DNA of 13,069 nucleotides, from assembly GCA_040383485.1 (NCBI GenBank), contig JBEIDK010000089.1:1-13069 (forward strand), given 5' to 3'. This document shows, piece by piece, positions 7,703 to 13,069 of this stretch. Source of the stretch: JBEIDK01 sp040383485 (GTDB lineage: Bacteria > Bacteroidota > Bacteroidia > UBA4408). Each line of letters opens with the position of its first letter. Position 1 is the stretch's first letter. The position numbers and the translations under genes were made by a program. Below the pieces are notes generated by a model. It was not told the origin of the DNA and ran no database searches. It saw only the letters and a program-made list of their open reading frames with translations.

Positions 7703-7736
7703 CAAACTTAGTTATTATTATTTAACAAAACCTCAA
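7703..7736 (-). promoter_or_regulatory. Candidate Bacteroidota-type promoter of the LytTR regulator gene
   Basis: Read on the minus strand, TAAGTTTG (7710 to 7703) matches the -7 consensus TAnnTTTG, and TTG lies 23 bases upstream (7736-7734). The spacing is slightly long; an alternative TTTG at 7729-7726 is too close. The -7 element is about 30 bases from the ATG. Consensus match only. Confidence 0.4.
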
Positions 7737-7747
7737 TTTTTGTGAGT

Positions 7748-7762
7748 ATTTTAAGTTAAAAT
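7748..7762. repeat. 15-bp palindrome upstream of the LytTR promoter
   Basis: ATTTTAA-G-TTAAAAT is a perfect 7+1+7 palindrome about 12 bases upstream of the presumed -33 element. It could be an operator, but it contains only A and T apart from the centre, and such palindromes arise easily by chance in this DNA. Confidence 0.25.
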
Positions 7763-7883
7763 TTAAAACAGAGGTTAATTACATTTTGACATAAAGTATT
7801 GAAATTTCATCTCATTGTTAAATACTAATTATAGCTATGGTTAGAAGTACTATTAATTTATATCTAAAAACAAATCTATGAAC

Positions 7884-10262
7884 TTATTTTTTCATGAAAT
7901 AAAAACTGCCTCCTTTATTTTCTAATCCTGTAATTAATCCAAACTTAGGTTTTTGTTTTTGATTACTTGTAACAATATTTATAACGGTATTTTTTATTTT
8001 TTCGATACTGATACATTTGCTAGTGTTATTTAGCAATGAGCTGCAAAAGGATTCTGCAAAAAGAGAAATATCGCTACTTTGCCCGCTGTTGGATGAAGTA
8101 AATACTTGTGAAGAAACAAGGTTAATTGCTTGAGATTTTTCACATGAACCTGGGTCGGTTTCATTTATTTCGGAAGTGCAAAATGCCGGACCAGTTTCAC
8201 AAGCATCACTAATTACTAGCACATGTTTAAGTAATTTATAAGTGCTTACATAACCTTTTAAATTAGTTATTTGAAAATAGCTGTATTCTTCACCTTTATT
8301 GGCATTCACTGGAATCCAATATCCATTGTCGTTCAAATATTTTCCATGACCTGCAAACCATATTAACAGAGAATTTACTTGTGTACTTTTTAGCAAATTT
8401 CTAAGTTCTATGGCGAAAAATTTTTCCATTTCTTCTTTAGTCAAATCATTCTTTTCAATAAACCTATCAATTCTATAATTAGCTAATGCCGATTTAAATT
8501 TTTCTTTATCCTTGTTAGGTCCATCGAGGCTAGTGAAATTTACATAATTCGAATTAGCAATAAAAATTACCCATGTTATACCCATTGGGTTTATAGATGA
8601 TTCTTTAGCAGCTTTTCTATTAATGGTGTATTTCGTAGTAGATGAATTACCAAAAAAATCTGTTGCTTCAAATATTAGTGAATCAGTTGAAGTAATATCA
8701 ATTTCAGTTTTAAATGTTGGATTGTTTTCGGTAAGTGAAATACTCAGAACCATTCCATTTAAGCTCAAAGATTTTATAAAGCTTTCATCATTTACTATGC
8801 CTTCAATTTTTATTTTTTTCACAGAATTATTACCAGTATAAATTTCATTATTACTGGTGGCAAGCGGCTCTGTTAACTCTATATTTGGAGGAGTAGATTC
8901 AAGTCTATTTAAATTAAATGTAGCTTTTTGAGTGTTATTGTATACATCAATAGCTTTAATAGTAACCGATGTTTTATTCTCGACTGATACAGTTGCAAAA
9001 AAAACAGGGTCTAATTTATCTACATCAAACTTAGCTTCAATGTCGTCGATATATACTTTTGATATTCTACTTTTGTCAATAATTTTACCTTTGAACTCAA
9101 CAAAATTTCTTGAAACAGGAATTATTAAACCTTCAGTTTCTGAGGTAGCAGGAGCAGTAATCTGAATTATTGGCTTGTCCGCTTCTCTGTTTATTTCAAA
9201 CTCTTTAATGCTGAGTTGTTTTATAAGCCTTAATATTTCTAGGTTGTCAGGGTTAACTTCTTTTGCTAAATTATAAGCATCTAATGCATTTTTAAATTGC
9301 TCCATATCTTCATAGCATTTGGCCTTCTCTATGTATGCTTTATCATTTTTTGGGTCAAGTTGTATTACAAAATCTAAATCTTGTATGGCAGTAAAGAACT
9401 GTTTTAGTTTTTTGTATGATAACGCTCTATGTAGGTATATTTCTGGATTGTTACTTGATATTGCTAATGCTTCATTGTATTTTTCAATGGCTTTGTTGAA
9501 GTCATTTTTTAAAAAGTATATTTTGCCAAGACTGATGTAGTTTTCATAATCAGTTTTATCAAGGTTTACTGCTGCTTTATAATACCTTTCTGAATCTTCG
9601 TATCTGAATAATATTTGATAGTCTCGGGCTAAATTAGAATAGAATCTTTTATACTCGGATTTATTACTTAACTTTTTATATTTTTCATCTGCCTCAAGCA
9701 TATTAATTGCTCTTTCATAGCTCATGGTTGCATTTTGATAGTTTCTAGAGCTATCAAGTGCTACTGCTTTTAAAAAGAAAAACTTCGGATTCTCAAAACT
9801 TTTACTCATTGCATCGTTACAATACAATTGAGCATTTTCGTATTCTTTAGATTTGATTAGGGCTATAATTAGTTTCTCATAACAAATCAAATTATTGTTG
9901 TCTTCAGATATTGCTCTTTGATAATATTCAATTGAAGATTTTATTTTTCCAGCCAATAAGTAAGAATCCGCTAAGCCAAGAATATATTCATTATTGTGAG
10001 GCTTAATATTTACCAAAAATTTATAATCATCTACAGCCTTTTCATAGTTCTTAACTTGTATGTAGCAATAACTTCTTCCTTCTAAAGCATCTCTATTTGC
10101 TGGTTTTAAGGCAATAACTTTTGAATATAATTCTATTGCTTCTTCATATTTTTTTAATTCTTTTTTCTTTTCAGCATCATTTAAAAAAGAGGAAGTTGAC
10201 TGTGCCAAAATGTTTGATACAATTAAAACTAAAACGAAAAAATATCTTATTTTTTTAATCAT
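7884..10262 (-). CDS. Exported TPR-repeat protein with C-terminal caspase-like (peptidase C14) domain
   Basis: I chose the ATG at 10262 (792 residues). The frame is open nine codons further, to a TTG at 10289, but the ATG places a clean Sec signal peptide, MIKKIRYFFVLVLIVSNILA|Q, at the very N-terminus. Residues about 22-345 hold roughly nine tetratricopeptide repeats (for example YEEAIELYSKVIALKP, FNKAIEKYNEALAISSNNPE). Residues about 362-452 and 456-548 look like two beta-sandwich modules with IDVYNNT/ATDFFGNSS-type turns. Residues about 560-785 form a caspase-fold domain with the His motif WFAGHGK (catalytic His639) and the Cys motif ISDACETG (catalytic Cys688). Both dyad residues are present, so it may be an active cysteine peptidase; bacterial relatives include metacaspase/orthocaspase-like proteins. 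The signal peptide, with no other membrane helix and no T9SS tail, suggests a periplasmic or membrane-associated location. Substrate and trigger are unknown. A short insertion with two Cys (residues 695 and 707) follows the catalytic Cys, where caspases carry their processing loop. Confidence 0.88.
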   Translation of the reverse strand: MIKKIRYFFVLVLIVSNILAQSTSSFLNDAEKKKELKKYEEAIELYSKVIALKPANRDALEGRSYCYIQVKNYEKAVDDYKFLVNIKPHNNEYILGLADSYLLAGKIKSSIEYYQRAISEDNNNLICYEKLIIALIKSKEYENAQLYCNDAMSKSFENPKFFFLKAVALDSSRNYQNATMSYERAINMLEADEKYKKLSNKSEYKRFYSNLARDYQILFRYEDSERYYKAAVNLDKTDYENYISLGKIYFLKNDFNKAIEKYNEALAISSNNPEIYLHRALSYKKLKQFFTAIQDLDFVIQLDPKNDKAYIEKAKCYEDMEQFKNALDAYNLAKEVNPDNLEILRLIKQLSIKEFEINREADKPIIQITAPATSETEGLIIPVSRNFVEFKGKIIDKSRISKVYIDDIEAKFDVDKLDPVFFATVSVENKTSVTIKAIDVYNNTQKATFNLNRLESTPPNIELTEPLATSNNEIYTGNNSVKKIKIEGIVNDESFIKSLSLNGMVLSISLTENNPTFKTEIDITSTDSLIFEATDFFGNSSTTKYTINRKAAKESSINPMGITWVIFIANSNYVNFTSLDGPNKDKEKFKSALANYRIDRFIEKNDLTKEEMEKFFAIELRNLLKSTQVNSLLIWFAGHGKYLNDNGYWIPVNANKGEEYSYFQITNLKGYVSTYKLLKHVLVISDACETGPAFCTSEINETDPGSCEKSQAINLVSSQVFTSSNSGQSSDISLFAESFCSSLLNNTSKCISIEKIKNTVINIVTSNQKQKPKFGLITGLENKGGSFYFMKK

Positions 10263-10370
10263 TTTAAAAACAGTAAAAATACAATTCAATTCAAAATCTT
10301 TCTTGAAGATAAATTTTATTTTACAATTATTATTTTGTTTTTCTTTAATTAATAAGGGCGATAAATATGC

Positions 10371-10407
10371 AAAAAAAGGCAGATAACATTATTATTATCT
10401 GCCTTTT
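10371..10407 (-). terminator. Intrinsic terminator after the endonuclease I gene
   Basis: A perfect 13-bp stem, AAAAGGCAGATAA (10374-10386) with TTATCTGCCTTTT (10395-10407), encloses an 8-base loop. On the minus strand the hairpin is followed by an uninterrupted run of seven T (the A run at 10371-10377). It lies 18 bases past the nuclease stop codon and separates that gene from the caspase gene. Confidence 0.85.
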
Positions 10408-10424
10408 AAATTTAATTCATATAA

Positions 10425-12965
10425 TTATTCAATTACAATTTTGTTGTTTGAAGTTCCAAACTTAGTACTAATTCTCATGGTATAAATACCCGCTTTTAAA
10501 TTATTTGTTACTACCTCAAAGTTTGATGATGAAGCACCTTTCAATTCGTTGTAGCAAACTCGACCAGTTATATCAATAATAGAAACATTTACATTAGTTC
10601 CACTTTTTAAATTGGTAGCTACCCTAAAAATTCCATTGCTTGGATTTGGAGAAATGGAAACAGATTCTGAATTAAATTCTGTAATTCCAACATCATCAGT
10701 TGTCGTAAAACTGCCAATTGTTGCAGGGTCAAGTCCTTCACCAGCAGCGCAAACTGCAATTACCTTAAAATTATAAGCAGTGCCGTCTAATAGTCCTGTT
10801 AAAGTGTAGTTGGTATTTACAGTAGTTACTTGAGAGTAGATTGATGCAGTTGCTTTCTTATACTTTAATATATAATTCGTAGCGCCAGAAGTAGGCTGCC
10901 AAGAAATTTTTGCTGTAGTATATGAAATGGAGTCAATAACTTGTAAAACCGGAGCTGCACAAGATGAGTCAATTGCACCATTGCAAGGCAAAATCGGATT
11001 TGCAATATGCGTCATATTTTTAAAGTTAATAAAACACACCCAATCAGGATTATCAATAAAAGGATTTCTATTTCCTTGTAGAGAATCTAAATAGTCATTG
11101 CGTGCTATTTCAAATGCATCTGGTGGATCTTGATAATGCCATTTTTTTAATACTTCCAGATTTTGATTTATACTACTAATAACATTCGGAGGTAAATTCC
11201 AAGTATTATTAGAAATGCCATTATAGCAAACACACATATAAAATAAAGCGCGTGCTGTATTTCCTTTTTGTTTGTTACTTGGTTCAAATACTTGAGCGCC
11301 GTTTGCATCAGTACCCGATTTACATTGACCATTTGTAACAGTTGCATTTACTACTTCACCAAATGGGTCATTGCTTCTTAATGCATTTTCATTGGTCAAC
11401 AATGCTGGAAATAAATGGTGTTGGTCGTTGTATTCAGGTAACTCACTATTGTTCGGACCTGAAACATCTGCAGGAAAGGTTGGCATCCAGCTATGTGCAT
11501 AGGAGTGTTCTCTACTTAAGTCTGTAGCAACTAAATTTAAAGGTGGAGTATAAATAACTTGCTTGCCGCTATAAACACTTGTAATAACTTTTCTTCCTAA
11601 AGTAGTATCTCTGGCAGTAAATTTATTTAAAATAGTACCAGTATAGTTGCTATAGAAAATAGAAGTGTGAGGATTTATTAATGTGTGTAAATCACTAATA
11701 AAAGTGCTTGCTGTTGGCGTAATTCCATTGTATTCGTTTGCGGGTAATAATGTTGCAGGAGTTGTAACACTTGCGCTTAATGGATTAGCTTGTAAATAAT
11801 TTCTTTGTAAATCTTGGCCATTATATGCCCATACTGTGAAAGTATAATTTGTTCCAGCATAAATCTCGTTTGAATTAAACGAAGTACTTGTGCTACTGTA
11901 AACAACTTTATAAGTAGAAACAGTATCACCAGTTCCATAAGTTTTGCCATCGGTAGGAGCAATATTTGCAGGCAATGCAGAATTGCTTCTAACAACAATA
12001 AATCCTCCAAAATTATCAACTGCTGAAGGAGTAAATGAACCTGATAATCGGTAAGTTTTTATATTATTAAATGTCAAACTTGTTGGTTGGGCAATTGGTT
12101 CTGATGCCAATGGTCCACCAGTTCCATACAAGTTAATAACAAAAGGATTTTCATCTCCGTCGTTATTTGATAACGTAACAATGGCATCTCTTGTACCTAA
12201 TGCTGAAGGAATAAACTTCAAAACCATGTTTTGATTTCCTAGTGGTGCAATTGAATCGGGACTAGAAACAATAGAATAATCGCTAGCGTTAGGGCCGCTT
12301 AAAACAGGAACACCAAAGTTTAGGTATCCTTGAGAGCCTGCATTTTGGAAGTTGATTGTTATAAGAGAACTATCACCCAAGTTAGCCGTAGTGTTAGCAT
12401 AGCCATTATTTAAAACAATGTTTGTGCCTTGAGATGCATTTATTTCTGGGACTTGTAGTAAAGGTGCATCAATTTGAATGTCGTCAAGCGCAACATTATA
12501 GTTAGGTTGCTTATTTGTAAAGTACCATCTAATATATCTGGTAGTTGCAATTGGCAAATCAGTGTATTGCATGAAAGAGGCAATACTAAGAACACCAGTT
12601 TGAAAATCTCTTAATGTAGTCCATGTTATACCATCTGGTGATTCTTGCACAGTAAAATTTCCTTGAAAAGGAGTTGACAAATTAGTATTTGACTTTATAA
12701 AATATTTAACATTACCAGCTTGACCCGCTAACCATATTTGAACGAATTCTCCAGTTGCATCAAGACGACAAGAAGGAGCTGTATTGGCGGCAGGAGGCGA
12801 AGCGTAAGTTGTAGCTGTTCCAGCACCTAGCAATAAAGAATTGCTCCAACCGTTATTCGGAAATGGAACATCAAAACTATACAAAGGCACTGGAACTGGC
12901 GCCTGCGCAAATGTGTATGTTGAAAAGGCAATTAAACTAATTACCAAATTGTAAATTTTCTTCAT
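10425..12965 (-). CDS. Secreted endonuclease I family nuclease with accessory beta domains and T9SS type A sorting tail
   Basis: An 846-residue extracellular nuclease. The signal peptide is residues 1-20 (TFA|Q). Residues about 25-167 form a jelly-roll/discoidin-like module (FTVQESPDGITWTTL, YIRWYF, NVALDDIQID). Residues about 172-283 match a choice-of-anchor D-type domain (NFQNAGSQGYL, ASDYSI, FIPSALGTRDAIVTLSNND). Residues about 290-402 are FN3-like. Residues about 412-660 are an endonuclease I domain (PF04231, beta-beta-alpha-metal fold): REHSYAHSWMP at 485-495, DQHHL at 514-518, KGNTARALFYM at 567-577 and NRNPFIDNPDW at 632-642. These match the family's REH, D-x-HH-L, KGDxARAxFYM and RNPFID blocks, so it looks catalytically intact. 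Residues about 669-756 are an FN3 domain, and 765-846 a type A sorting domain (ISPNPSNGIF start, GxIYTMRIS, terminal KIVIE). It should degrade DNA outside the cell, perhaps for phosphate or nucleotide scavenging or matrix remodelling. It begins 13 bases after the gene upstream, and a strong terminator follows. Confidence 0.92.
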   Translation of the reverse strand: MKKIYNLVISLIAFSTYTFAQAPVPVPLYSFDVPFPNNGWSNSLLLGAGTATTYASPPAANTAPSCRLDATGEFVQIWLAGQAGNVKYFIKSNTNLSTPFQGNFTVQESPDGITWTTLRDFQTGVLSIASFMQYTDLPIATTRYIRWYFTNKQPNYNVALDDIQIDAPLLQVPEINASQGTNIVLNNGYANTTANLGDSSLITINFQNAGSQGYLNFGVPVLSGPNASDYSIVSSPDSIAPLGNQNMVLKFIPSALGTRDAIVTLSNNDGDENPFVINLYGTGGPLASEPIAQPTSLTFNNIKTYRLSGSFTPSAVDNFGGFIVVRSNSALPANIAPTDGKTYGTGDTVSTYKVVYSSTSTSFNSNEIYAGTNYTFTVWAYNGQDLQRNYLQANPLSASVTTPATLLPANEYNGITPTASTFISDLHTLINPHTSIFYSNYTGTILNKFTARDTTLGRKVITSVYSGKQVIYTPPLNLVATDLSREHSYAHSWMPTFPADVSGPNNSELPEYNDQHHLFPALLTNENALRSNDPFGEVVNATVTNGQCKSGTDANGAQVFEPSNKQKGNTARALFYMCVCYNGISNNTWNLPPNVISSINQNLEVLKKWHYQDPPDAFEIARNDYLDSLQGNRNPFIDNPDWVCFINFKNMTHIANPILPCNGAIDSSCAAPVLQVIDSISYTTAKISWQPTSGATNYILKYKKATASIYSQVTTVNTNYTLTGLLDGTAYNFKVIAVCAAGEGLDPATIGSFTTTDDVGITEFNSESVSISPNPSNGIFRVATNLKSGTNVNVSIIDITGRVCYNELKGASSSNFEVVTNNLKAGIYTMRISTKFGTSNNKIVIE

Positions 12966-12978
12966 TTATTTATATTTA

Positions 12979-13069
12979 TTAATTATTTCTTGTAGCTTTT
13001 ATTTGTCCTTCTAAAGTATCGATTGAACTTCTGTTTAGGAATAAATCATTGTCTTTATAACTTTCTAAA
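12979..13069 (-). CDS. C-terminal end of an unidentified gene (5' part outside window)
   Basis: On the minus strand a frame is open from the window edge (first full codon ends at 13068) to the TAA at 12981-12979. It gives 29 residues, beginning LESYKDNDLFL and ending IKATRNN. Composition is protein-like and hydrophilic. The stop lies 13 bases before the nuclease ATG, as in an operon, and no promoter fits in that gap. The piece is too short to name a family; a chance open frame cannot be excluded. Confidence 0.5.
   Translation of the reverse strand, partial: LESYKDNDLFLNRSSIDTLEGQIKATRNN

Noticed and set aside
8623..9540. Three plus-strand open frames (72-77 codons) opposite the TPR-caspase gene
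   Set aside because: They run antisense to a well-supported protein with recognisable domains and have no promoter or family signal.
10263..10289. Nine-codon N-terminal extension of the caspase protein starting at TTG
   Set aside because: The ATG at 10262 gives a canonical signal peptide; the extension would bury it behind extra residues and uses a rare start.
11342..12019. Short frames overlapping the endonuclease I gene on both strands
   Set aside because: They overlap recognisable nuclease and FN3-like sequence in other frames; shadows.

Overview
The window looks like AT-rich Bacteroidota DNA. The evidence is a type IX secretion (T9SS) type B sorting domain followed by a PorP/SprF-family gene, a second T9SS cargo with a type A tail, a propeller (Reg_prop/Y_Y_Y) sensor kinase, mostly absent Shine-Dalgarno sites, and promoter-like TTG...TAnnTTTG matches. 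Sequence alone does not fix the genus. I see no tRNA, rRNA, CRISPR array, insertion sequence or phage gene.

Layout. 1-1817 (+): the 3' end of a large SprB-repeat adhesin with a gliding-motility/T9SS type B C-terminal domain, then, 6 bases later, its probable PorP/SprF-family outer-membrane partner. 1848-2381 (+): an odd weak open frame that I read as a possible decayed, internally deleted YhcG/DUF1016 gene. 2383-6570 (+): a two-gene two-component system. It has a 1167-residue sensor with 14 propeller-blade motifs, a Y_Y_Y domain, one membrane helix and a HisKA_3-type kinase, plus a NarL/LuxR-type response regulator. A good Bacteroidota promoter match precedes it. 6571-6985: a 415-base gap without a gene, between convergent operons. 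6986-7672 (-): an orphan LytTR response regulator. 7884-10262 (-): an exported TPR plus caspase-fold (C14) protein. 10371-10407: a strong intrinsic terminator. 10425-12965 (-): a secreted endonuclease I with accessory domains and a T9SS type A tail. 12979-13069 (-): the C-terminal end of another gene just upstream of the nuclease.

How they work together. Three blocks concern the cell envelope and exterior: adhesin/PorP, the exported TPR-caspase, and the secreted nuclease. Two blocks are regulatory. The kinase and NarL regulator are almost certainly a cognate pair. The LytTR regulator has no kinase beside it; it lies downstream of the caspase gene with a 211-base gap and its own promoter-like sequence, so a functional link to the caspase is only a guess. 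The most unusual item is a pair of 30-residue insertions in the sensor's periplasmic propeller. Each carries the same C-x4-C-x-H-N-L-x5-F-x2-H pattern, which could make this a metal- or redox-responsive sensor.
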